The notes beneath the pieces were generated by a model. That model was not told the origin of the DNA, made no database searches, and saw only the letters and a list, made by a program, of their open reading frames with translations. A DNA stretch of 64,000 nucleotides, taken from NCBI RefSeq assembly GCF_004014855.1, contig NZ_CP034930.1:3229049-3293048 (forward strand), given 5' to 3'. Position numbers and translations under genes: made by a program. This stretch comes from Apibacter raozihei. Its GTDB lineage: Bacteria; Bacteroidota; Bacteroidia; Flavobacteriales; Weeksellaceae. Every line of letters starts with the position of its first letter. The stretch's first letter is position 1. Of the stretch, positions 48,222 through 56,985 are shown one piece after another.

Positions 48222-49103
48222 TTAAACAATAGTCTTTTTTTTGTTTTTAGTTTTTAAATACTCGTTAATACAAATGGCCAATATCATAATTGCCGTGGCA
48301 ATATAAAAGGTAGGGCTCATCCTTTCAGAATCTTTCCAAACAATAAAAGCTATTAATATAGCATAAACGGGTTCCAGATTAACTGATAACATTAATGTAA
48401 AGGGCGTAATATGTTTCATTAACCTCATGGTCATAACCAGTGGAAAGCTGGTTAATAATCCTCCCAGAATTAAAAGCCATAAAGTATCCATAGGCTGAAT
48501 AGAAATAACTGAATCCCAACTATTACTCAGGCACATAAACAGGGTTAAAATCAGAAAACCTCCTATCATTTCGTAAAATGTTATTATGGTTGAACTTCCC
48601 TTATGGTACATTACTCCATTAATGGTAGAAAACAAGGCGGATAAAAAAGCACAGGCAATTCCCATAATGATGCCTTTCCAATAGGACATTTCGGTATTAA
48701 AAATTAATACTATGCATATTACGATTACAATAGAAAGAAGAATTTCAGATATTCTGATTTTTCTCTTAAAAAATAAAGGTTCTAAAAGGGCCACAAATAA
48801 AGTTCCGGTTGACAGTGTTGATGTAGCTATTGATATGTTGGATATTTTAATTGAACCATAAAATAAAACCCAATGAGTTCCTATAATAATTCCACAACCT
48901 ATTAGTTGAAGAAATAGCTTTCTATTAATTGAAAAGCTTTCTTTTGTTAAAAACCGTAAATAAGCAAACAAAAGTATTGATGCTATTAATAATCTGCACC
49001 AAACCAAAGGAATGGCACCTATAGTAATTAATTTCCCCATTACACCTGTAAATCCCCACATGAAAACGATAAGGTGTAATTGAGCTAAAGCAGGTATTTT
49101 CAT
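48222..49103 (-). CDS. EamA/DMT-family transporter
   Basis: A 293-residue protein with ten hydrophobic segments in two EamA repeats (HLIVFMWGFTGVMGKLITIG at the start; AFLSALFSTINGVMYHKGSS begins the second). Members export metabolites or amino acids, or import small solutes. ATG 49103 is used; an in-frame TTG at 49109 would add two residues. It diverges from terC with a 73-base gap that holds -7 boxes both ways: TATCTTTG on the minus strand at 49139-49132. The substrate is unknown. Confidence 0.88.
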   Translation of the reverse strand: MKIPALAQLHLIVFMWGFTGVMGKLITIGAIPLVWCRLLIASILLFAYLRFLTKESFSINRKLFLQLIGCGIIIGTHWVLFYGSIKISNISIATSTLSTGTLFVALLEPLFFKRKIRISEILLSIVIVICIVLIFNTEMSYWKGIIMGIACAFLSALFSTINGVMYHKGSSTIITFYEMIGGFLILTLFMCLSNSWDSVISIQPMDTLWLLILGGLLTSFPLVMTMRLMKHITPFTLMLSVNLEPVYAILIAFIVWKDSERMSPTFYIATAIMILAICINEYLKTKNKKKTIV

Positions 49104-49131
49104 TAACAAATATTTAGCTAAAAATCGATTA

Positions 49132-49160
49132 CAAAGATAACGAGCTTTTATTTACATTTG
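49132..49160. promoter_or_regulatory. Back-to-back -7 elements for eamA-type gene and terC
   Basis: TATCTTTG lies on the minus strand at 49139-49132 and TACATTTG on the plus strand at 49153-49160, each fitting TAnnTTTG. The plus box sits 16 bases before the terC GTG. Neither has a clear TTTG partner; the two start sites are very close, so the polymerases may compete. Confidence 0.5.
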
Positions 49161-49176
49161 TTAAAAAATTATATTA

Positions 49177-50010
49177 GTGGAATTTATTGAAGTTTTTTTA
49201 CAACCCAGCGCTTGGATTGCGCTTATTACTTTAGCTTTTCTTGAGATTGTTCTTGGAATTGATAATATTGTTTTTCTCTCTATTGTTACTTCCAAATTAC
49301 CTAAAGAACAACAACCCAAAGCCCGAAGAGTTGGACTTTTACTAGCCATGGTTTTTCGTATAGCCTTGCTATTTGGAATATCTCTTGTTTTAAAATTGAC
49401 AAAACCTATATTTACTTTTGATATCTCCTGGATCGATGGTAGTATCTCGGGACAAAGTATCATAGTTTTTGTTGGAGGATTATTTTTATTGTACAAAAGT
49501 GTTACTGAAATTCATCATAAGCTCGAAGGTGAGGATGAAGCTAATTCTGGTTCAAAAGCTAAAAGTAATTTTACCTCTGCTATTGTTCAGATAGTAGCCC
49601 TGGATATTGTTTTTTCTTTTGATAGTGTACTTACAGCTATTGGATTAGTCAGCTTCAAGGAATTCGGGTATGCCGGAGCTATGTCTATAATGGTTACAGC
49701 TGTTGTTTTCGCTGTAATGGTTATGTTGATATTTGCAGAACCAGTCAGCAAATTTGTAAATAATCATCCCACCATACAGATATTGGGGCTTTCTTTCCTT
49801 ATACTCATTGGTGTAATGCTGATTACTGAAGCTTCTCATCTTTCTCATCTGAGAATATTTGACAGCGAGGTAGGCGCTATTCCCAAAGGTTATTTGTATT
49901 TTGCTATAGCTTTCTCTCTTTTTGTTGAATTTATAAATTTAAAAATGGGGAAGAAAAAAAGTAAACCGGTACATTTACACGATTCAGAAATTGTGAATAA
50001 TAAAAAATAA
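49177..50010 (+). CDS. TerC-family integral membrane protein
   Basis: A 277-residue membrane protein of the TerC/Alx family with seven to eight helices. The metal-associated acidic motif is seen twice: FLEIVLGIDNIVFLSIV near residue 22 and ALDIVFSFDSVLTAIGLV near residue 145. Members relate to manganese export (Alx, MeeF/MeeY) and tellurite resistance. The start is a GTG (VEFIEVFLQPSAWIAL reading as Met first); no ATG lies nearby in frame. It has its own promoter box and a strong terminator. Confidence 0.92.
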   Translation: MEFIEVFLQPSAWIALITLAFLEIVLGIDNIVFLSIVTSKLPKEQQPKARRVGLLLAMVFRIALLFGISLVLKLTKPIFTFDISWIDGSISGQSIIVFVGGLFLLYKSVTEIHHKLEGEDEANSGSKAKSNFTSAIVQIVALDIVFSFDSVLTAIGLVSFKEFGYAGAMSIMVTAVVFAVMVMLIFAEPVSKFVNNHPTIQILGLSFLILIGVMLITEASHLSHLRIFDSEVGAIPKGYLYFAIAFSLFVEFINLKMGKKKSKPVHLHDSEIVNNKK

Positions 50011-50011
50011 T

Positions 50012-50041
50012 AAAAAAAGGAGGTTATAACCTCCTTTTTTA
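50012..50041. terminator. Bidirectional terminator between terC and the Dabb gene
   Basis: AAAAAAAGGAGGTTATAACCTCCTTTTTT is a near-perfect palindrome with A and T runs at its ends, placed directly after the terC stop and before the stop of the minus-strand Dabb gene at 50058. Confidence 0.9.
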
Positions 50042-50057
50042 TTTTACCTATTCGTAA

Positions 50058-50351
50058 TCATATTTCATAATCTATAGCAACCCTCTGCTCTACTACTGAC
50101 TTTATAAACTCTACAACCTTAACATGCTCCGGGTGCTTTGCATAGATATCCAGATCTTCAAAACTTTTAAATTGGGAATTCAAAATTACATCAAAATTAT
50201 TTTGAGACGCAATATCCATATTAAAACTTACCTGAATAAATTCCAATTCACTAATCACATCTTTCAAGGCTTCCAGATCTTTCTTAATTCTTTGTGCATT
50301 TTCTTTTTTATCAGCTTCCTTAAGCTTCCACATAACAATATGTTGTATCAT
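50058..50351 (-). CDS. Dabb (stress-responsive alpha/beta barrel) family protein
   Basis: A 97-residue ferredoxin-like protein of the Dabb family: start MIQHIVMWKLKEADKKENA, middle INTYLxx-type strand VSFNMDIASQNNFDVILNSQ, end HPEHVKVVEFIKSVVEQRVA, with the family His residues at both ends. Members form dimeric barrels; plant ones include stress proteins and polyketide cyclases, bacterial ones are mostly uncharacterised. It is the last gene of a four-gene minus-strand run (YifB, GNAT, endonuclease V, Dabb), 33 bases after the endonuclease V gene. Confidence 0.88.
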   Translation of the reverse strand: MIQHIVMWKLKEADKKENAQRIKKDLEALKDVISELEFIQVSFNMDIASQNNFDVILNSQFKSFEDLDIYAKHPEHVKVVEFIKSVVEQRVAIDYEI

Positions 50352-50384
50352 CTTAATTGATTTTAATTTTTAATACTCTTTTTT

Positions 50385-50885
50385 TTATCTTTTAGTTATC
50401 TGATCTAATTCTTTTAATATAGTAGGATTACGGAATTTTCCTTTCATATTTTTTATCAGTTCTATAGCCTTTTCTCTTTCCATTCCTACAGAAGAAATAT
50501 ATAAAGGATTTTTACTCTCTCCCCTTACTAATGCAAAAGTAGTTTCTTTATTGGCAAAAAAATCTTTTTTTGCTACGCCTATCACCGGAATTTCTCCGTT
50601 TAAATGCTTCCAAAGGTATCCTCCTAACCCATATTCTTTATTATTATCTACATAAATATGACCATCCACAATTATAGCTTCCAGTTGTTTTGTATCCACT
50701 TTGTTCAAAATGGCAATTATACAGGGTAACTCTCTTTTATAAAATTGCCCGGGAATATACTCTTCAACATCCTTAACATTTTCAATAATAATTTCCCTAG
50801 GATGCTCATCTTCCCAATTAAATAATACTCCTACCGATTTGGCTGTTGCATCTTCAAAATAATATACATCTATAGCTAAAACCAT
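50385..50885 (-). CDS. Short endonuclease V-like protein
   Basis: A 166-residue relative of endonuclease V (Nfi), which cuts DNA or RNA 3' of deoxyinosine or inosine. Matching pieces are AIDVYY (Asp6, the first metal ligand), EYIPGQFYKRELPCIIAIL (Glu52) and IIVDGH (Asp74), then GEIPVIGVAKKDFF and NPLYISSVGMEREKAIELIK. E. coli Nfi is 223 residues, so about 30 residues are missing at the N-terminus and a tail at the C-terminus, including the region of the last metal-site residue. The usual DGHGxxHPRR strand reads DGHIYVDNNKEYG. Activity is plausible but not certain. It is 5 bases after the GNAT gene. Confidence 0.78.
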   Translation of the reverse strand: MVLAIDVYYFEDATAKSVGVLFNWEDEHPREIIIENVKDVEEYIPGQFYKRELPCIIAILNKVDTKQLEAIIVDGHIYVDNNKEYGLGGYLWKHLNGEIPVIGVAKKDFFANKETTFALVRGESKNPLYISSVGMEREKAIELIKNMKGKFRNPTILKELDQITKR

Positions 50886-50890
50886 ATTTA

Positions 50891-51379
50891 TTATCTCAAG
50901 ATAAGCTGCCAGAATTCAACATCAATCAAACGGTTAAATTTTTTACCTGATTCTCTGAAATTCCCTACCAGTTCAAATCCGAATCGTTTGTGAATTTTCC
51001 TGCTGGGTTCATTAGGTAAAGAAATGACACCAATGAGAGAATGAACATTTATTTTTTTAGACTCCTCAATCAGTTCTTCCAACAACAAATTCCCCCTACC
51101 CTTTCCTGTAATATGATGATCTAAATACAGGCTGGTCTCTAATGTTATGTCATAAGCGGAACGTTCTCTCCAGTTATTAACATAAGCATAACCTATAACA
51201 TCATTATTTTCTTCATAGATCAGATAGGGATAATTCTTTTTCAGAATTTTTTCAATTCTGTAAACTATATCCTTTTCACTCACTTTTTCTTCTTCAAAAG
51301 TTATGATTGTTTCTTCAATATAGTAATTATATATCTCAGCTATTCTTTTAGCATCCGACATACGAACTTTTCGTATCAT
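50891..51379 (-). CDS. GNAT-family N-acetyltransferase (phosphinothricin acetyltransferase-like)
   Basis: A 162-residue acetyl-CoA-dependent acetyltransferase. MIRKVRMSDAKRIAEIYNYY with IEETIITFEEEKVSEKDI is the N-terminal part typical of Pat/YwnH proteins, GYAYVNNWRERSAYDITLE is strand 4, HHITGKGRGNLLLEELIEES holds the CoA pyrophosphate loop (GKGRG), and SRKIHKRFGFELVGNFRESG is the C-terminal motif. Members acetylate phosphinothricin, methionine sulfoximine or other amines. The true substrate is unknown. It is cotranscribed with yifB upstream and the endonuclease V gene 5 bases downstream. Confidence 0.88.
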   Translation of the reverse strand: MIRKVRMSDAKRIAEIYNYYIEETIITFEEEKVSEKDIVYRIEKILKKNYPYLIYEENNDVIGYAYVNNWRERSAYDITLETSLYLDHHITGKGRGNLLLEELIEESKKINVHSLIGVISLPNEPSRKIHKRFGFELVGNFRESGKKFNRLIDVEFWQLILR

Positions 51380-51436
51380 ATATTTTGTTTATCCAGATTA
51401 ATAGCATAGTAAAGATACTAAATACTTGTTAATATC

Positions 51437-52972
51437 TTATACGCCCCAATGATTTCTGTCTAAGCTACGATATTGTATAGCTTCTGCAATGTGATATGAG
51501 CCTATTTCCTCAGATTCATCTAAATCGGCTATAGTTCTTCCTACACGTAATATGCGATCGTAGGCCCTAGCCGATAGCCCTAACTTGTCAATAGCTTTTT
51601 TTAATAATTTTTTTGAATCTTCGTTCAAACCGCAAAAAACATCTAATTGTTTAGGCCCTATCTGGGAATTGTAATGAATTTCTTCTATTGATTTATAGCG
51701 AATCGTTTGCAATTCCCTTGCTTTAATCACTCTATTTCTTATGGCTTCACTACTTTCTCCCTTTCTCTTTTCAGATAAATCATCAAAAGCTACCGGAGAA
51801 ACTTCAATATGAATATCAAAACGATCCAGTAATGGCCCTGAAATTTTATTCATATACCTCTGCATTTCCTGAATTGAACTGGTATTTTTAGGATCATCAG
51901 GAAAATATCCTGATGGAGAAGGATTCATAGAGGCTATCAGCATAAAACTGGAAGGATATGTAACTGTAAATCTTGTGCGTGAAATAGTAACCATTCTATC
52001 TTCGAGTGGCTGTCTTAATACTTCTAATACCTGTCGGTTAAACTCAGGCAGTTCATCTAAAAACAAAACCCCATTATGTGATAAAGAAATTTCTCCCGGC
52101 TGAGGATAGGTTCCTCCTCCTACTAATGCTGCTCCAGATATGGTATGATGAGGATTTCTGTAGGGCCTGACAGTCATCAATGATGACTCATTACCCAATT
52201 TTCCGGCTACAGAATGTATCTTGGTTGTTTCAAGAGCCTCTGAAAGAGTTAAAGGTGGTAAAATAGATGGAAGCCTTTTTGCCAACATAGTCTTCCCACT
52301 ACCCGGCGGACCTATCAACAAAACATTATGTCCGCCCGCAGCGGCTATTTCCAAAGCTCTTTTTACATTTTCCTGCCCTTTTACTTCTGAAAAGTCGTAA
52401 GGATGATTCGTATAACTCTTAAAAAATTCTTCTCGTGTATTGACATATGATGGAGTCAAAGCCTTTCCCTTATCAAAAAAATCTATTACTTCTTTAATAT
52501 TTTCAATGGCATAAACAGTAAGCTCATTTACAATTGCTGCTTCTTTTGCATTTTGTTTGGGAAGAAAAAAACCTTTATACCCTTCCTGTCTGGCCTGAAT
52601 GGCTATAGGTAATACTCCTTTTATAGGTTGAAGTGAACCATCTAAAGACAATTCTCCCATAATTAAATACTCTTGTAAATGCTCACATTTAATTTGTTCC
52701 GATGCTGCCAGAATTCCCATAGCTATCGTCAAATCATAAGCTGAACCTTCTTTTCTTAAATCGGCAGGAGCCATATTTACCGTTATTTTTTTCCCTGGCA
52801 TTTTGTATCCGCAATTTTTTAATGCTGCAGAAATTCTATGGGCACTTTCTTTAATTGCATTGTCTGGCAGGCCGACTAACTGATATCCGATTCCTTTATC
52901 TATATTAACTTCAACTGTTATTAATTGTGCATTGACTCCATAGACAGCACTTCCATAGGTTTTTATTAACAT
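51437..52972 (-). CDS. YifB/ComM-family Mg-chelatase-like AAA+ ATPase
   Basis: A 511-residue protein. The N-terminal part is a Lon-like domain (MLIKTYGSAVYGVNAQLITV, GLPDNAIKESAHRISAAL). The AAA+ module has Walker A GPPGSGKTMLAKRLP near residue 220, RNPHHTISGAALVGGGTYPQ with PGEISLSHNGVLFLDELPEF (Walker B) and the arginine-bearing GPLLDRFDIHIEV. The C-terminal Mg-chelatase domain has LSARAYDRILRVGRTIADL. The related ComM of Vibrio is a helicase that promotes branch migration in natural transformation. It leads a four-gene run with GNAT, endonuclease V and Dabb genes. Confidence 0.94.
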   Translation of the reverse strand: MLIKTYGSAVYGVNAQLITVEVNIDKGIGYQLVGLPDNAIKESAHRISAALKNCGYKMPGKKITVNMAPADLRKEGSAYDLTIAMGILAASEQIKCEHLQEYLIMGELSLDGSLQPIKGVLPIAIQARQEGYKGFFLPKQNAKEAAIVNELTVYAIENIKEVIDFFDKGKALTPSYVNTREEFFKSYTNHPYDFSEVKGQENVKRALEIAAAGGHNVLLIGPPGSGKTMLAKRLPSILPPLTLSEALETTKIHSVAGKLGNESSLMTVRPYRNPHHTISGAALVGGGTYPQPGEISLSHNGVLFLDELPEFNRQVLEVLRQPLEDRMVTISRTRFTVTYPSSFMLIASMNPSPSGYFPDDPKNTSSIQEMQRYMNKISGPLLDRFDIHIEVSPVAFDDLSEKRKGESSEAIRNRVIKARELQTIRYKSIEEIHYNSQIGPKQLDVFCGLNEDSKKLLKKAIDKLGLSARAYDRILRVGRTIADLDESEEIGSYHIAEAIQYRSLDRNHWGV

Positions 52973-53083
52973 AACAAATTATCAATTTATCCTTTTAAAG
53001 AATAAATATAAGTCATTTTAATAAATAAGACGTTATATTACTAGACACAATTAATGCATATATATAAATTAATTACTCTATAT

Positions 53084-53117
53084 AAAAAAAGCTTTATATT
53101 ATAATATAAAGCTTTTT
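53084..53117 (-). terminator. Terminator of the small lipoprotein gene
   Basis: AAAAAGCTTTATATT and its complement meet around a 3-base loop with T runs at both ends; it lies about 25 bases after the stop of the minus-strand gene at 53142. Confidence 0.82.
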
Positions 53118-53141
53118 AAAACTATTAGATGTGTTTACTAT

Positions 53142-53552
53142 TTATTTTGAGGCTGCAGTAACTAACATCATATACCAATCTTCCAATTGTTTTTGCTGCT
53201 GCACTGTTAGCCTTTTTTTTACTTTTTGCAATTCTGCATCAATATCATTTGCACGCAATTGCAATTCAATTATTTTATCTGTATTACCTTCTTTATTAGC
53301 TCGGGCTACCTCTTCAAAATATTTTTTAGTTGCATCAACAAATTTATTGACTTGCGCATCCTCAAATTTAGGTACAGATTTGGTTACAGGATCCAAACTA
53401 ATATCTTTTGAGACTTCATCTTTATTTGTAATAACTAAACTATCTTGTTCTGTATCATCATTGTTATTTTTCACAGAATTCTGCTTATTATCTGTACAAG
53501 TGACAGGCAAAAGTAAAAAACAGAAAACTATGGCTGTATAAATTATTCTCAT
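53142..53552 (-). CDS. Small lipoprotein of unknown function
   Basis: A 136-residue exported lipoprotein; MRIIYTAIVFCFLLLPVTC gives the lipobox with Cys19. A disordered Asn/Asp-rich linker follows (NKQNSVKNNNDDTEQDS), then a helical domain with coiled-coil character: FEDAQVNKFVDATKKYFEEV and LQLRANDIDAELQKVKKRL. It ends EDWYMMLVTAASK. This strand is preferred over an equally long frame on the opposite strand because of the signal peptide, the downstream terminator and normal amino-acid use. I recognise no family. Confidence 0.75.
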   Translation of the reverse strand: MRIIYTAIVFCFLLLPVTCTDNKQNSVKNNNDDTEQDSLVITNKDEVSKDISLDPVTKSVPKFEDAQVNKFVDATKKYFEEVARANKEGNTDKIIELQLRANDIDAELQKVKKRLTVQQQKQLEDWYMMLVTAASK

Positions 53553-53760
53553 AATTATTTTTTTGTAAAATTACAATAAAAAAGTTTTAATCCTAGAATA
53601 TCAAATCAACAAACCTATACAAAAAATCGCATCACTAAATAAATATAGAATACATTTTAATATAAAAATTACGATTTATAAATACATTTACTATACCTTA
53701 TAAACACAAAAATGAAATATCAGAAAATTAAAGTTAATTTTGGAGACATTATCTCTCAAT

Positions 53761-53892
53761 ATTAAATACAACCCCAGAAAAGCAACACTAGAGGAAATAA
53801 ATGGGCACATTAAACTATTATAAGCAGGAAATGGACTAACTCAGACCTTTAAGGATGGAGGATGGACATTTCAAAAAGCAATTGAATATTAA
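53761..53892 (+). pseudogene. Possible gene remnant with an internal stop
   Basis: One frame reads IKYNPRKATLEEINGHIKLL, a TAA at 53821-53823, then AGNGLTQTFKDGGWTFQKAI and EY before a stop at 53890. Both parts look like real protein sequence (GxGLTxTFxDGGW), but there is no start and no longer frame around it. It may be the decayed end of a larger protein, perhaps a secreted toxin tip, just before a small lipoprotein gene. No family was recognised. Confidence 0.3.
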
Positions 53893-53908
53893 TTATATAA
53901 AATCGAAA

Positions 53909-54331
53909 ATGAAGAAATTTTCACCGATTCTGTTACTTTTTGCATTATGTATAATGTGTAACAAATCTCAGATTAAAAAAACAGATCCCATAAAAAGTAT
54001 AAATAAAACAAAAAACATTTATACAGATAAGGATTCCGTTAAATTAAAAAATTCAAAAGCCATTGTTTTAGCTGAATATCTATACGAAGAACCAGGAGGC
54101 AAATATTCATGGACTAAAATCAAAATATATAAAGTATTACGTAACCAAACGAACATACCTATTACTGATTCTCTCTCTATAAGCTATTATTCATGGAAAA
54201 AAGGAATCCCTTCTAAGGGAATTTACAAAGTATATTTAACTTCTTATCCATTCGGCAGCGACACTTTTAACCACCTAAACCAATGGATGCTGCTAGAAGG
54301 AGATGGAAATGTAGCCGTTGATAAACCTTAA
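53909..54331 (+). CDS. Small lipoprotein of unknown function
   Basis: A 140-residue exported lipoprotein. ATG 53909 begins MKKFSPILLLFALCIMC, a lipoprotein signal with lipid Cys at residue 17; an upstream in-frame ATG at 53855 would put 18 non-signal residues in front and is rejected. The mature part is mostly beta: SKAIVLAEYLYEEPGGKYSW, TKIKIYKVLRNQ and GIYKVYLTSYPFGSDTFNHL. It follows a possible gene remnant (53761-53892). No family was recognised. Confidence 0.65.
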   Translation: MKKFSPILLLFALCIMCNKSQIKKTDPIKSINKTKNIYTDKDSVKLKNSKAIVLAEYLYEEPGGKYSWTKIKIYKVLRNQTNIPITDSLSISYYSWKKGIPSKGIYKVYLTSYPFGSDTFNHLNQWMLLEGDGNVAVDKP

Positions 54332-54402
54332 AAACATATTTAACAAAGACTTAAAAGATTTAATTTAAATCACCTTACTCTTTAGTTTCATAATAAAAAT
54401 CT

Positions 54403-54410
54403 TACATTTG
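54403..54410 (+). promoter_or_regulatory. -7 element of typA
   Basis: TACATTTG followed by C, an exact consensus. TTTA at 54381-54384 lies 18 bases upstream as a weak -33. The box overlaps an in-frame TTG at 54408 and so decides for the ATG at 54432. Confidence 0.6.
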
Positions 54411-54431
54411 CACCTGAATTTAAATATTTTT

Positions 54432-56192
54432 ATGCAATCAATCAGAAATATCGCAATTATTGCCCATGTCGATCACGGTAAAACAACCTTAGTAGACAAA
54501 ATCATCCAGGCCTGTCATGTAGTAGAAAAGAGTGAAGGAGATTTAATTCTGGATAATAACGACCTTGAACGTGAACGTGGTATTACCATATTATCTAAAA
54601 ACGTATCTGTTAACTATCAGGGAGTAAAAATCAATATTATTGACACTCCGGGACACGCGGATTTCGGGGGAGAAGTTGAAAGAGTATTAAAAATGGCTGA
54701 CGGCGTGCTTCTTTTGGTTGATGCATTTGAAGGACCTATGCCTCAAACACGTTTTGTTTTAAGTAAAGCTATTGAATTAGGGCTTAAACCTATTGTGGTT
54801 ATTAATAAAGTAGATAAGGAAAATTGCCAGCCGGAACATGTTCACGATCAAGTTTTTGAACTAATGTTTAATTTAGATGCTACAGAAGAGCAGCTGGACT
54901 TCCAAACAGTATACGGTTCATCTAAACAAGGTTGGATGTCCGGTGATTACAAAAATCCAACGGATAACATTAACTACCTGCTTGATAAAATTATTGAGCT
55001 AATACCGGAAGCTCCATATGTTGAAGGTACTGCACAAATGCAGATTACTTCTTTGGACTTTTCTAGCTTCGTTGGTAAAATAGCCATTGGCCGTGTATAC
55101 CGTGGAGATTTATTTGCTGGTAAAGATTATATGCTTTGTCAGGATAATGATAAAATGAAAAAAATCAGAATCAAAGAATTACAGGTGTTTGAAGGTTTGG
55201 GAAGAAGAGCTGTTGAATCTGTAAGAAGTGGTGATTTATGTGCTATTATAGGTGTGGATAGTTTTGATATCGGGGATACAATCGCCGATTTAAATGAACC
55301 TGAAGCTCTTCCAAGAATATCTATTGATGAGCCTACCATGAGTATGTTATTTACCATTAATACTTCTCCGTTTTTTGGAAAAGAAGGTAAATATGTTACT
55401 TCAAGACACCTTCGTGACCGTTTAATGAAAGAAACCGAAATAAATTTAGCTCTAAGAGTTGATGAAACCGATTCTGAGGATAAATTTAATGTATTCGGAC
55501 GTGGAATACTACACTTATCTGTTCTAATTGAGACCATGAGAAGAGAGGGCTATGAATTGCAAGTAGGACGTCCTATGGTTACTATTAAAGAAATTGATGG
55601 TGCTAAACATGAACCTTTTGAAAATCTTGTCATTGATGTGCCTTCTGAAGTTTCAGGAAAAGCTATTGAGCTGGTAACTCAAAGAAAAGGTGAATTAAAA
55701 GTTATGGAACCAAAGGGTGACTTACAACATCTTGAATTTGAAATTTCATCAAGAGGCCTGATAGGTTTAAGAAACCTTATTTTAACGGCTACATCCGGAG
55801 AGGCTATCATCAATCACCGTTTCAAAGATTTTCAACCGATGAAAGATATTATTCCTCAGCGGCAGAACGGCTCTTTGGTTTCATCTGAGACAGGCCAGGC
55901 GCTTGCTTACGCTATTGACAGACTTCAGGATCGCGGCAAATTTTTCGTTGAGCCCGGAGAACAAATTTATAAAGGACAAATCGTAGGTGAACATTCCAGA
56001 GATAATGACTTGGATGTAAATCTTATCAAAGGAAAAAAATTAACGAATGTACGAGCGTCAGGTACTGACCAGGCTGCTAAAATTTTCCCGAAAATAGATT
56101 TTTCTTTAGAGGAATCCATGGAATACATCAAGGATGATGAATATCTTGAGATAACCCCTAAAAGTTTACGTATGAGAAAAATTAATTCATAA
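54432..56192 (+). CDS. typA: Translational GTPase TypA/BipA
   Basis: A ribosome-associated GTPase (about 586 residues) of the EF-G family, involved in ribosome assembly and stress or cold growth. The G motifs are [14 protein letters not shown] (P-loop, near residue 11), [10 protein letters not shown] (switch I), [16 protein letters not shown] (G3) and INKVDKEN (G4). Domain II and the EF-G-like III and V follow, with [20 protein letters not shown] and ERGKFF-type [19 protein letters not shown]; the C-terminus LKLTN-like region [18 protein letters not shown] is the BipA-specific ribosome-binding loop. The start is set at ATG 54432 because an upstream TTG lies inside the promoter. Confidence 0.96.
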   Translation: MQSIRNIAIIAHVDHGKTTLVDKIIQACHVVEKSEGDLILDNNDLERERGITILSKNVSVNYQGVKINIIDTPGHADFGGEVERVLKMADGVLLLVDAFEGPMPQTRFVLSKAIELGLKPIVVINKVDKENCQPEHVHDQVFELMFNLDATEEQLDFQTVYGSSKQGWMSGDYKNPTDNINYLLDKIIELIPEAPYVEGTAQMQITSLDFSSFVGKIAIGRVYRGDLFAGKDYMLCQDNDKMKKIRIKELQVFEGLGRRAVESVRSGDLCAIIGVDSFDIGDTIADLNEPEALPRISIDEPTMSMLFTINTSPFFGKEGKYVTSRHLRDRLMKETEINLALRVDETDSEDKFNVFGRGILHLSVLIETMRREGYELQVGRPMVTIKEIDGAKHEPFENLVIDVPSEVSGKAIELVTQRKGELKVMEPKGDLQHLEFEISSRGLIGLRNLILTATSGEAIINHRFKDFQPMKDIIPQRQNGSLVSSETGQALAYAIDRLQDRGKFFVEPGEQIYKGQIVGEHSRDNDLDVNLIKGKKLTNVRASGTDQAAKIFPKIDFSLEESMEYIKDDEYLEITPKSLRMRKINS

Positions 56193-56195
56193 ATA

Positions 56196-56227
56196 AAAAA
56201 GCCCGGCTAATCAGCTGGGCTTTTTTA
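56196..56227 (+). terminator. Rho-independent terminator of typA
   Basis: AAAAAAGCCCGGCT and AGCTGGGCTTTTTT pair with a single mismatch around an AATC loop, ending in a T6 run, just after the typA stop. Confidence 0.9.
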
Positions 56228-56306
56228 TTTATTCATATTTTAAAATACTATATATGTTTCATGTATTATGTAAACTAATCCAAACTATATTTTAACCATA
56301 GTAAAC

Positions 56307-56335
56307 AAAAAAAACCATCCTGAAAAACAGGACGG
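56307..56335 (-). terminator. Rho-independent terminator of trxA
   Basis: On the minus strand CCGTCCTG pairs with CAGGATGG (one G-T pair) around a T5 loop, followed by a T8 run. It lies 28 bases after the trxA stop. Confidence 0.88.
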
Positions 56336-56363
56336 CTCTATAGATTATTTTACTAATACTTGA

Positions 56364-56687
56364 TTAATTAGCTAATAAAGATTGCATTCTTTCAACCAAT
56401 TTTTCTTTAGGCTGAACTCCAACAACTTTATCAACTACCTGTCCATTCTTAAAGAATAGAAGAGTAGGAATATTTCGGATCCCATACTCTACAGGAACTT
56501 CCTGATTTGCATCAATATCTATTTTTGCAACTTTTACTTTCCCTTTAAACTCTTCAGACAACTCTTCTACTATTGGGGTTAAGTTTCTACAAGGTCCGCA
56601 CCATTCTGCCCAAAAATCCACCAAAACAGGCTCGTTTGAGCTTAACACTTCATCTTTAAATGATTGATCACTAATTTCTAAAGCCAT
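56364..56687 (-). CDS. trxA: Thioredoxin
   Basis: A 107-residue cytoplasmic protein disulfide reductant. The active site is WAEWCGPCRNL with Cys30 and Cys33. VKVAKIDIDANQEVPVEYGI with the cis-Pro loop RNIPTLLFFKNGQ completes the fold; both match canonical Trx1 in length and order. It is monocistronic with its own promoter and terminator. Confidence 0.97.
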   Translation of the reverse strand: MALEISDQSFKDEVLSSNEPVLVDFWAEWCGPCRNLTPIVEELSEEFKGKVKVAKIDIDANQEVPVEYGIRNIPTLLFFKNGQVVDKVVGVQPKEKLVERMQSLLAN

Positions 56688-56729
56688 AATATTTATATAA
56701 TTTTATTATATTTTTTTGTGATATAAGAA

Positions 56730-56762
56730 CAAATGTAAATCAAAATTTTCATTCTTTTACAA
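56730..56762 (-). promoter_or_regulatory. Promoter of trxA
   Basis: On the minus strand TTG at 56762-56760 and TACATTTG at 56737-56730 are 22 bases apart, within the Bacteroidota range. The box lies 42 bases before the ATG. Confidence 0.6.
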
Positions 56763-56945
56763 TATATATTTTAAGTTATTATTTTAACGATTATACCCTT
56801 ACCATAAAACATGAAATATTTAATATAAAATTAGAATAAATCAAACTTAAATACTAAAAATTTAAACTAAAAAAAAACAAACCACATTGCACAACAATTA
56901 TATTTCAACACCTTTTCAACAACATTTTTTTAACAAATATTTATT

Positions 56946-56980
56946 TTTGTTTTTTTTTTACAAAAATTAATGTATATTTG
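56946..56980 (+). promoter_or_regulatory. Promoter of an orphan short transcript
   Basis: TTTG at 56946-56949 and TATATTTG followed by C at 56973-56980 are 23 bases apart, with a T-rich, A-tracted upstream region. It points at a stretch with no gene that ends in a terminator 50-80 bases later. The rest of the gap up to trxA (56763-56945) shows no feature. Confidence 0.6.
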
Positions 56981-56985
56981 CATCA

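Noticed and set aside
53131..53541. Open frame of 136 codons on the plus strand opposite the small lipoprotein
   Set aside because: It is Cys/Ser/Phe-rich with no family features, while the minus-strand frame has a lipoprotein signal and a terminator.
54408..54431. TTG start of typA
   Set aside because: It lies inside the TACATTTGC promoter box; the ATG at 54432 gives the family N-terminus.
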